Shown here: piece by piece, positions 55,202 through 64,000 of the stretch
Numbering within the stretch: the stretch's first letter is position 1
Layout: each line of letters begins with the position of its first letter
From: Alteromonas antoniana
GTDB taxonomy: Bacteria; Pseudomonadota; Gammaproteobacteria; Enterobacterales; Alteromonadaceae
Direction: 5' to 3'
Assembly: GCF_019249295.1 (NCBI RefSeq)
Contig: NZ_JAESDH010000013.1
Coordinates: 62,001-126,000 of the forward strand
DNA length: 64,000 bases
The notes under the pieces: generated by a model
Told to the model about the DNA's origin: nothing
Seen by the model: the letters and a program-made list of their open reading frames with translations, nothing else
Databases searched by the model: none
Position numbers and translations under genes: made by a program

Positions 55202-56446
55202 TCAGTCACCGGCACAAATCTGATTGCGACCCTCTTTCTTCGCCTGATACAGCAAACGGTCAGCTTCTGTCAGCAGCGCTTCGATATTGTTAGAGCGGTG
55301 ATAAGTCAGCCCGATACTGACCGTGACATTAATCGAGTTATCAGCGTCAATAGCAACAGGCAGTCTGGCTACTTTTTCGCGAAACGCCTCCATACGTTTG
55401 TTCGCGATGTCAGGGGAAATGTTGGGCAGATAAACACAGAATTCCTCACCCCCAAAACGTGCCACCAACACATCCTCAAAAGCACTGGCAATTAATCCGC
55501 CGACGGCTTTTAGGACCGCATCTCCGGCATCGTGTCCGTAGGTGTCATTCACCTGTTTAAAGTGGTCCAGATCAAGCAATGCCAGTGCGTGTACAGAGGG
55601 AAGACTTTTGTAGACCAGGTTCACAGAATAGAAAAAGTGCCTGCGATTGGGCAGCCCGGTAAGGTAATCAGTATTGGCTGCTTTGCGGATGGCCTCGACG
55701 TTTTCCAGCAGTTCGACGTTTTGCATGATGCGACATAAGAATTCTTCATGACAGAAGGGGTGGCGCAAAAAGTCATTGGCGCCACTTTTAATGAAGTGTG
55801 CAGATAGCAAAGCACTGTCGCCATCGGCGATGCCAATGATCGCCAGCTCCTCTTTAGAAAACACTTTGCGTAAGTTCGCAATAAAACGGGTGCCGGATTC
55901 GTCAGGAAGTGCGCTGTCGGTGATCACCAGTTTAATGTTGGGATGCTCTGCCAGTGCTGTCATCGCTTCTTTGCCGGTAGCTGCCTGCAACGTTGCGAAA
56001 TTGTGTCGCTGAAGTAACGACGTCATGAAGGTGCGCGGCGCGCGCTTAGGATGGATGACCAAAACGCCTATCTGCTTATTTTTGTCCAGCCGGGCCAGTA
56101 ACCTGGCAAGATAATCGTAAATCTGCGCGTTCTCTTTTGGGACATAATCGACCACGTCACGTTCGAGAACGGCCTTGCGCGTTGCCGGCGACACATCATT
56201 GGTAACGGCCACAGTCGGAAGGTAAGCATTAACGGCAAAGTCGATAGCCTGGCCTTTCGGAGCATCGGGAAGCTGGTAACTCACCACTGCGCACAGAAAC
56301 TCTTCCGGATTTGCCTGTCCGAACTTATATTTTGCCTCTGTCAGTGAGCGCGCACCAACGGGCTTCAGCCCGGCTTTACGTACCAGTTTAGACACCAGAT
56401 CCAGGCTTACCTGACTATCTTCTATGACCAGTACTTTTTGTTGCAT
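55202..56446 (-). CDS. Two-receiver diguanylate cyclase response regulator
   Basis: 414 residues. Two receiver domains (about 1-120 and 125-250) precede a GGDEF domain (about 260-412) with active site ARFGGEEFCVY and TDYLTGLPNRRHF at its start. The first receiver has acidic VIEDSQ but the phosphoacceptor position reads CAVVSYQLPD, so it is probably not phosphorylated. The second has LVITDSALPD with an intact Asp. No RxxD inhibitory site is seen before GGEEF (AFED in its place). It should make cyclic-di-GMP when the second receiver is phosphorylated. No kinase gene is adjacent. Confidence 0.93.
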   Translation of the reverse strand: MQQKVLVIEDSQVSLDLVSKLVRKAGLKPVGARSLTEAKYKFGQANPEEFLCAVVSYQLPDAPKGQAIDFAVNAYLPTVAVTNDVSPATRKAVLERDVVDYVPKENAQIYDYLARLLARLDKNKQIGVLVIHPKRAPRTFMTSLLQRHNFATLQAATGKEAMTALAEHPNIKLVITDSALPDESGTRFIANLRKVFSKEELAIIGIADGDSALLSAHFIKSGANDFLRHPFCHEEFLCRIMQNVELLENVEAIRKAANTDYLTGLPNRRHFFYSVNLVYKSLPSVHALALLDLDHFKQVNDTYGHDAGDAVLKAVGGLIASAFEDVLVARFGGEEFCVYLPNISPDIANKRMEAFREKVARLPVAIDADNSINVTVSIGLTYHRSNNIEALLTEADRLLYQAKKEGRNQICAGD

Positions 56447-56490
56447 ACGTCCTGACGTCCTGCAATGCGGTAAAGGACCGCCACTACTTT

Positions 56491-58662
56491 CTACAATGAC
56501 TCTAGCTTAGCATAGGCCAGCACAAGCCACTTACTTCCAAAGTCATCGAAGTTAACCTGCACCCGGGCGTGATCGCCTGAACCTTCATAATTCAGCACCA
56601 CGCCTTCACCGAATTTGCGGTGCATCACACGCTGACCCAGCTGAAATCCACTGTGTTCGAAGGCTTCATGGGACGCAGACCGTGAAAATCGGTTGTGCAC
56701 CGGGCGTGAGACAGTGGATTTGAGACGCACTTCTTCCACGCAGTTGTCGGGTATTTCGCGAATAAACCGCGATGCAGTGTGGTACTTGTCCTGGCCATAC
56801 ACGCGACGGGTTTCGGCGTAAGTGATAAACAGCTTTTGCATCGCCCGGGTCATGCCCACGTAACAAAGGCGTCGTTCTTCTTCCATACGGCCTGGCTCGT
56901 CGTTAGTCATCTGACTGGGGAACATGCCCTCCTCAACACCAGCCATAAATACCAGCGGAAATTCCAGTCCTTTAGCGGTGTGGATGGTCATCATCTGCAC
57001 GGCGTCCTGGTCGGTATCGGCCTGGGTTTCGCCTGCCTCCAATGAAGCATGGGCCAGAAACGCAGACAGCGGCGTCATTTCTTCGGCTTCTTCGGGTACG
57101 ATGAATTGCTTACACGCGGTAACCAGTTCTTCTAAGTTTTCCAGGCGCGCCTGTGCTTTTTCGCCGCGTTCGGCCTGATACATGGCATACAAGCCCGATT
57201 GTTTTATGGCAATGTCGGCCTGCTCTTCCAGTGGTTCATCAAGTACCTTCTGTTCCATCTCTATAATCAGCAGACAGAAGCTTTGCAGGGCATTGAGTGC
57301 CCGGCCTTTAAGTGCATTTTCGTTGATAAGCAGCTGTCCTGCCTGCCACATCGAGCAGTTGTTTGCGCGAGCGGCTTCACGGATCTGGGATAAGGTTTTC
57401 TCTCCAATCCCACGGCTTGGGGTATTTACCACACGCTCAAACGCAGCATCATCATGAGGGTGATTGATCATGCGCAAGTAGCCCAACGCGTCTTTAATTT
57501 CCTGACGCTCGAAGAAGCGCAGACCGCCATAGATGCGATAAGCAATGGCTTCGTGGAGTAAGGCTTCTTCCAAAACCCGTGACTGGGCGTTGTTGCGATA
57601 TAAAATAGCGCTGTCTTTTAAGGCGTTGCCTTCGTTCAGCCATTTCTTGATTTGTGAGACGATAAAGCGGGCTTCGTCCAACTCATTGAAACCGGCATAC
57701 ACTGAGATAGGCTCACCGTCGCTGCCGTCGGTCCACAACTCTTTACCTAATCTGCCCTGATTATTATCAATAACGGCGTTAGCGGCATTCAGAATCGTCC
57801 CGGTTGAACGGTAATTCTGCTCCAGACGAATCGTGGTGGGCTGCTCAAAATCTTTCAGAAAGTGTTGAATGTTATCCACATTCGCGCCACGCCAGCCGTA
57901 AATAGACTGATCATCATCGCCCACTATCATGATGGAATTATTGTCTGTGTTACACAGCATGCGAAGCCAGGCGTACTGGATGTTGTTAGTGTCCTGAAAC
58001 TCGTCCACCAATACCGCACGGAATCGTCGCTGATAATGAGCCAGTACTTCCGGATTTTTTGCCCATAGCTCGTGTGCACGCAGCAGCAGCTCAGCAAAAT
58101 CTACCAGACCGGAGCGATCGCAGGCTTCCTGATAAGCGGCGTAGATATCGCGCATTTTTTGCTGAATATGATCGCCATGGGTTTCAATATGTTGTGGGCG
58201 CAGGCCCTCGTCTTTATTGCCATTGATGTACCATTGGATCTGACGCGGTGCCCAGTGCTTTTCGTCCAGGTTCATGGCTTTTATGATGCGCCGGACCAGA
58301 CGGTATTGATCATCGGAATCCAGGATCTGGAAATTTTCAGGTAACCCTGCTTCGGCGTGATGTGCACGCAGCAAGCGGTGAGCCAGACCATGGAAGGTGC
58401 CAATCCACATGTTGTGCAGACTGCGTCCCATGAGAGACTCGATGCGACCTCGCATTTCCCGCGCGGCTTTATTGGTAAAGGTTACCGCCAGAATCGAGAA
58501 GGGCGCAATGTTCTCTACTTCCATCATCCAGGCAATGCGATGCACCAGTACCCGGGTCTTCCCACTTCCGGCGCCAGCCAGAACCAGCATATTCGATTGT
58601 GGGGCCGCCACCGCTTCACGTTGTTTGTCATTGAGATCGTCAAGCAGTAAAGATACATCCAT
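56491..58662 (-). CDS. uvrD: DNA helicase II
   Basis: 723 residues. SF1 3'-5' helicase of nucleotide excision and mismatch repair. Motif I LAGAGSGKTRVLVHR near residue 30, motif II VDEFQDTN near 222, motif III DDDQSIYGWRGAN near 250, motif IV LEQNYRST near 283, and the C-terminal Tudor-like RNA-polymerase-binding region FGEGVVLNYEGSGDHARV near 680. Length and ends match E. coli UvrD. A LexA box lies 57 bp upstream, so it is probably SOS-induced. Confidence 0.97.
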   Translation of the reverse strand: MDVSLLLDDLNDKQREAVAAPQSNMLVLAGAGSGKTRVLVHRIAWMMEVENIAPFSILAVTFTNKAAREMRGRIESLMGRSLHNMWIGTFHGLAHRLLRAHHAEAGLPENFQILDSDDQYRLVRRIIKAMNLDEKHWAPRQIQWYINGNKDEGLRPQHIETHGDHIQQKMRDIYAAYQEACDRSGLVDFAELLLRAHELWAKNPEVLAHYQRRFRAVLVDEFQDTNNIQYAWLRMLCNTDNNSIMIVGDDDQSIYGWRGANVDNIQHFLKDFEQPTTIRLEQNYRSTGTILNAANAVIDNNQGRLGKELWTDGSDGEPISVYAGFNELDEARFIVSQIKKWLNEGNALKDSAILYRNNAQSRVLEEALLHEAIAYRIYGGLRFFERQEIKDALGYLRMINHPHDDAAFERVVNTPSRGIGEKTLSQIREAARANNCSMWQAGQLLINENALKGRALNALQSFCLLIIEMEQKVLDEPLEEQADIAIKQSGLYAMYQAERGEKAQARLENLEELVTACKQFIVPEEAEEMTPLSAFLAHASLEAGETQADTDQDAVQMMTIHTAKGLEFPLVFMAGVEEGMFPSQMTNDEPGRMEEERRLCYVGMTRAMQKLFITYAETRRVYGQDKYHTASRFIREIPDNCVEEVRLKSTVSRPVHNRFSRSASHEAFEHSGFQLGQRVMHRKFGEGVVLNYEGSGDHARVQVNFDDFGSKWLVLAYAKLESL

Positions 58663-58718
58663 AGCGCGCGTTACCTGTGAGTCGTGTTATCAGCAAATCG
58701 GGCTATTATGCCAGCGAA

Positions 58719-58734
58719 CTGTGAATTTATACAG
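58719..58734. promoter_or_regulatory. LexA (SOS) box upstream of uvrD
   Basis: CTGTGAATTTATACAG fits the consensus CTGT-N8-ACAG with an A/T-rich centre. It lies 57 bp upstream of the uvrD start, where E. coli uvrD also carries one. Only the centre (GAATTTAT rather than alternating AT) departs from the best sites. Confidence 0.8.
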
Positions 58735-58956
58735 GCTTGCGGCAGGATTTCTGGTACATCGGTTTTGATACCGTTTTGGAATACCGTAGCAAGAAAAAAT
58801 CCCTTTTTGCCCTTGTGACTCGCCCCCTCCAGTCGCATGTTGAGTAGTATCAAACTGTCAGAGTCTGGCTCACCGTGCGAGACCAGATCACTGAGCAGCA
58901 GAAATCCATTACCTGCCGCGCTTTGCGCGACGGGTATCCGTATTCAGGAGAGTGTT

Positions 58957-59964
58957 ATGTCAAATCCCGTTCCCGTATCCCTGCTGGACCTGGCTCATAT
59001 TGCTGAGGGCAGGTCGGTCAGCGATGCCGTTGAGAAAAGTCAGGCGCTGGCGCTGATGGCAGAGAAGCAAGGGTTTAACCGGGTGTGGCTGGCTGAGCAT
59101 CACGGCATGCGAGGCGTAGCAAGCGCAGCGACAGCCGTTATGCTGGCGGGTATAGGTAAGGCGACAGATAAAATTCGTATTGGTGCCGGTGGTGTGATGT
59201 TGCCAAACCACCCGCCAATGGTCATCGCAGAGCAGTTCGGTACGCTTGAGGCCATGTTCCCCGGACGGGTCGATCTTGGCCTTGGCCGGGCACCGGGAAC
59301 AGACATGGCAACCGCACGAGCACTTCGTCGCGATATCGAAGAAGATGCCAGACGTTACCCTCAGGATATCGTCGAATTGCAGCACTATCTGGGTGATAAC
59401 GACAGCGAACGTGATGTGATTGCGATCCCCGGCAACGGCTCTCATGTGCCGCTGTGGCTGCTGGGTTCAAGCCTGTATTCGGCGCAGCTGGCGGCGAAGC
59501 TGGGGCTGCCTTTTGCTTTTGCCTCTCACTTTGCGCCGGATTCGTTAATGGATGCTATCAGCCTTTATAAAGCACACTTTCAGCCATCGGCACAGCTTGA
59601 TAAACCCTATGTGATGGCGGGAGCGATGGCGGTCATTGCCGACTCAGACGGGGAAGCAAAGCGCAGGCTAACGTCCGTGCAACAGCAATTTGGCAATCTG
59701 CGTCGCGGGGCCAACAAGCCTATGCCCAAACCGGTTGAGGATATTCGACTGGAGCTCAGTGAAATGGAAATCCGTGGCGTAAATCATGCGCTTCGTTATG
59801 CGGCGGTGGGCACGGCAGAGTCAGTGGAAGCGCAGCTTGCTGAGTTTGTCGACGTGACCGGAATTGATGAGCTAATTCTGTCGTTCCCGCTACACGATAC
59901 CACCGCTACGTTTGAAAACGTGCAGGCTGTCGGTGATATGTCTGGGCTGATAGTCAAACAGTAG
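58957..59964 (+). CDS. Luciferase-like flavin monooxygenase (LLM, YhbW/MsnO8 type)
   Basis: 335 residues from the ATG at 58957 (RBS AGGAG); the open frame continues 40 codons upstream, but that part is not conserved. The N-terminus PVSLLDLAHIAEGRSVSDAV and the flavin-binding part WLAEHHGMRGVASAATAVML are the LLM class signature. LNHPPMVIAEQFGTLEAMFPG-like (NHPPMVIAEQFGTLEAMFP) follows near residue 75. Uses FMNH2 and oxygen to oxidise an unknown substrate; a partner reductase is not nearby. It is convergent with the LysR gene. Confidence 0.9.
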   Translation: MSNPVPVSLLDLAHIAEGRSVSDAVEKSQALALMAEKQGFNRVWLAEHHGMRGVASAATAVMLAGIGKATDKIRIGAGGVMLPNHPPMVIAEQFGTLEAMFPGRVDLGLGRAPGTDMATARALRRDIEEDARRYPQDIVELQHYLGDNDSERDVIAIPGNGSHVPLWLLGSSLYSAQLAAKLGLPFAFASHFAPDSLMDAISLYKAHFQPSAQLDKPYVMAGAMAVIADSDGEAKRRLTSVQQQFGNLRRGANKPMPKPVEDIRLELSEMEIRGVNHALRYAAVGTAESVEAQLAEFVDVTGIDELILSFPLHDTTATFENVQAVGDMSGLIVKQ

Positions 59965-60191
59965 TCGCTGCCGCCAGGCGAGCGCGTCAGGTAATAAACT
60001 CAACAAGCGGTCGTCAAAAAGAACGGTGCACTTGCAGCCTTGCACTTTTAAGCGGAACATCGGTACACGTCTGGCGGGGGAAAGACACACGCCGGGTGGT
60101 CTCATCGACATAACCCTGTGTGCATCCAAACACGGTATCTGTGTGTATTAAGCGAAAGGCCGGCATTGTTTTGAGTGGTGAAATGGGACGG

Positions 60192-62315
<2,124 letters not shown>

Positions 62316-62651
62316 GCGAGCGGACATTGCAACGTTGATTTTAGCTTACCTCATACTATTGCATAGTCGGTTGACCCGGATGCAGCCTGCTCTGGCAGTA
62401 TGAGGCTTTGACAGCGCCGGCAGGTCCGGCGTTGTCGTTTTTCCTTACTACATCGGTAAATCTCATCGTCAAGGCAGACCTAAGACGGCTGGTGTTATCG
62501 ATGAAATGATCAAAATTCAGGCTGTTCGGGTACAAATCCCCTCATCGTCAACAGTGATGATATGTTACGCTTTTGCTGCTCTTGAATTATACGCGGTGAG
62601 CCCCACTGTTCGAAGACGCGTCCGACTTATTTATTCCACGGGACTGTCACT
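62316..62651. other. 336-bp stretch between frmA and cysE
   Basis: No gene. It holds the frmA terminator at 62410-62442 and, further right, the promoter region of cysE. A 60-codon frame at 62506-62688 overlaps the cysE start and has no recognisable pattern. Confidence 0.6.
62410..62442 (+). terminator. Rho-independent terminator of frmA
   Basis: GACAGCGCCGG at 62410-62420, loop CAGGT, CCGGCGTTGTC at 62426-62436; the stem has one G-U pair in RNA. It is followed by GTTTTT. Confidence 0.85.
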
Positions 62652-63464
62652 ATGCAAGCACTTTCCAATACCACCGACTTCTGGCTGACGTTAAAGCAGG
62701 AAGCGCAGCGTGTGGCTGACAATGAGCCGCTACTGGCGAGCTTTATTCACGCATGCATTCTCACCCATCATAATTTTGAGTCGAGTTTAAGTTTTATTCT
62801 GTCGAATAAGATGGCGGATGACGTTATGCCCGCACTGGCTATTCGTGAAGTGTTTGATGAAGCGTATTTGTTAGAACCTGCGATAACAGAAGCGGCCATT
62901 GAAGATATCAAAGCCGTTCATCGCCGGGACGCCGCAGTGAATGATTATCTGACGCCGCTCATCCATTTTAAGGGGTTTCATGCCGTACAGGTACATCGTA
63001 TGGCGCATTATTTGTGGCTTCACGGTCGCCATCAGCTGGCGTTGTTTCTGCAAAGCCGCAATTCTGAAACCTTCGGTGTTGATATCCATCCTGCCGCTCA
63101 AATTGGCAAGGGTGTGATGTTCGATCATGCCACCGGCATTGTGATTGGTGAAACCGCCGTGGTGGAAGATAATGTGTCTTTGCTGCAGAGCGTGACTCTG
63201 GGCGGTACCGGGCATGAGTCCGGCGATCGCCATCCGAAAGTGCGCCAGGGCGTGCTGGTGGGAGCTGGTGCTAAGATCCTCGGCAATATCGAAATTGGTG
63301 AAGGCTCTAAAGTCGGGGCCGGAAGCGTCGTGTTGAGCAGTGTTCCCCCGCATGTCACCGTAGTGGGGGTACCAGCCAAAGTTGTGGGTCGTCCAAGTTG
63401 TCCAAGACCCTGCGATTCCATGAAGCAAAATGTGCTGGAAGACAACGACACTCAACCAGATTAG
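62652..63464 (+). CDS. cysE: Serine O-acetyltransferase
   Basis: 270 residues. Acetylates L-serine from acetyl-CoA, the committed step of cysteine synthesis. The N-terminal helical domain (about 1-140) precedes a left-handed parallel beta helix with hexapeptide repeats (VDIHPAAQIGKGVMFDHATG, then GAKILGNIEIGEGSKVGAGS). The catalytic Asp-His pair is in LIHFKGFHAVQVHRM and FDHATG. Feedback inhibition by cysteine is known for the family. It is the only sulfur-assimilation gene in the window. Confidence 0.96.
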   Translation: MQALSNTTDFWLTLKQEAQRVADNEPLLASFIHACILTHHNFESSLSFILSNKMADDVMPALAIREVFDEAYLLEPAITEAAIEDIKAVHRRDAAVNDYLTPLIHFKGFHAVQVHRMAHYLWLHGRHQLALFLQSRNSETFGVDIHPAAQIGKGVMFDHATGIVIGETAVVEDNVSLLQSVTLGGTGHESGDRHPKVRQGVLVGAGAKILGNIEIGEGSKVGAGSVVLSSVPPHVTVVGVPAKVVGRPSCPRPCDSMKQNVLEDNDTQPD

Positions 63465-63617
63465 CCAGTCACACCGGGTTTAACCCGCACGCGGCGTGTT
63501 TGGCTTTAAGCCGGGTGGAGTAATGCGGTGTTAACGGCCGGAGAGAACGAATCATAGTTGAATCTGATGTTCCGGCGGCGACGTCGGAAGTGAGTGTGTC
63601 CTCAGTACGGGTTTTAC

Positions 63618-64000
63618 CTATCGCAGCGCTTGCTCACCGGGTTTGCCTCTGGCTAGTTTCAGTGCGGTCTTAAGACTGTCTTCTGCTTTAACCTGATAAT
63701 CGGCAAACACGCCCGTGTGTTGCCAGTTATCCCGGGTCACGGGATGGGTAATCTGCGCATAATAAAGCGTAAGCTCAGCGTGATTACTCACCGGTATGGT
63801 TTTTTTCATATAGCTCATTCCCATCGTGTCATCGCCAACGATGACCGCCGCATCATGGTGTTTAAGGGTGTAGCTGACAAACTCCCAGGGACCACTGACA
63901 AAACCTGAAGTGAGAATGTATACCGGAGTCTTGCCGGCAAATGAGCTGAGTTGGGGGGCGGGGTCGGAAAGCAGTTCAACCGGATCATGTTGGTCATTAA
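63618..64000 (-). CDS. S41-family peptidase, C-terminal part (truncated by window end)
   Basis: The frame enters from the right edge at codon 63998-63996 and ends with a TAG at 63618-63620, giving about 127 visible residues, without a start. The sequence VYILTSGFVSGPWEFVSY aligns with the S41 active-site region, with the Ser in FVSGPWEF in place of the usual TxSAxE nucleophile. AVIVGDDTMGMSYMKKTIPV follows, the family's strand and substrate-binding turn. An apparent Met at 63824 is internal, not a start. Probably an exported or lipoprotein peptidase; the N-terminal domain and signal are outside the window. Confidence 0.75.
   Translation of the reverse strand, partial: NDQHDPVELLSDPAPQLSSFAGKTPVYILTSGFVSGPWEFVSYTLKHHDAAVIVGDDTMGMSYMKKTIPVSNHAELTLYYAQITHPVTRDNWQHTGVFADYQVKAEDSLKTALKLARGKPGEQALR

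Noticed and set aside
62871-63455. 194-codon minus-strand frame over cysE
   Set aside because: Antisense to conserved hexapeptide repeats; composition explained by the opposite strand.

Overview
The window reads as an ordinary chromosomal segment of a marine gammaproteobacterium of the order Alteromonadales, most likely Alteromonadaceae (Alteromonas or a close relative such as Salinimonas). The reasons are the gene content and order (hemCDXY; gmk, rpoZ, spoT, trmH and recG close together; SelO followed by a DUF3630-type protein; a DUF3300 protein; a solitary autotransporter-type barrel), the protein sequences themselves, and a base composition near 50% GC. There is no prophage, conjugative element, CRISPR array, rRNA or recognisable tRNA. 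The mobile sequences seen are two short non-coding elements with terminal inverted repeats.

Layout. 1-1.7 kb: end of an ABC importer (permease and ATPase, ferric-iron type). 1.8-2.9 kb: a DUF4287-type protein and a gene-poor stretch. 2.9-6.9 kb: the haem operon hemC-hemD-hemX-hemY on the minus strand. 7.0-9.9 kb: a MarR regulator, a secreted beta-lactamase-fold serine hydrolase and a carboxylesterase. 10.2-19.6 kb: the stringent-response block gmk, rpoZ, spoT, ridA, trmH, a small Cys-rich protein, a 270-bp inverted-repeat element, a peroxiredoxin, recG, rsmJ and a second peroxiredoxin. 19.8-25.4 kb: a CsgD-like LuxR regulator, a BaiN/HI0933-type flavoprotein, secreted proteins, an outer-membrane barrel and a DnaJ-related protein. 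25.4-30.4 kb: a TetR regulator divergent from an AcrAB-type RND pump, with an AcrR-like operator between them.

30.4-33.7 kb: a gene-poor stretch carrying nine perfect TACTGAC repeats, then a translationally coupled pair, an acetyl-CoA hydrolase/transferase fused to a GNAT acetyltransferase domain and a histone-deacetylase-family amidohydrolase. 33.8-37.5 kb: a small redox/sensing group (glutaredoxin-MauE fusion, DUF6436-type thioredoxin-like protein, a six-helix His-rich chemoreceptor, and a DsrE-type protein on the other strand). 37.5-43.2 kb: ZntB-type transporter, MscS channel, DUF1439 lipid-binding-like protein, an orphan ATP-grasp enzyme, a DUF3300 protein and ribA. 43.4-49.4 kb: a large GGDEF-EAL sensor, DUF3630-type protein, SelO and a glutathione S-transferase. 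49.5-49.8 kb: a second inverted-repeat element. 50-58.7 kb: recQ, a thioesterase, mgtE, rarD, a two-receiver diguanylate cyclase and uvrD with a LexA box. 59-64 kb: a luciferase-like monooxygenase, a LysR regulator divergent from frmA, cysE, and the C-terminal part of an S41 peptidase that runs off the end.

Most of the window is housekeeping: haem synthesis, (p)ppGpp metabolism, DNA repair helicases, riboflavin and cysteine entry enzymes, and efflux. The parts least explained by textbook systems are the acetyl-CoA/deacetylase pair, the chemoreceptor-redox group, the two structured repeat elements and the heptamer array. I did not find strong evidence for a wholly new multi-gene system.
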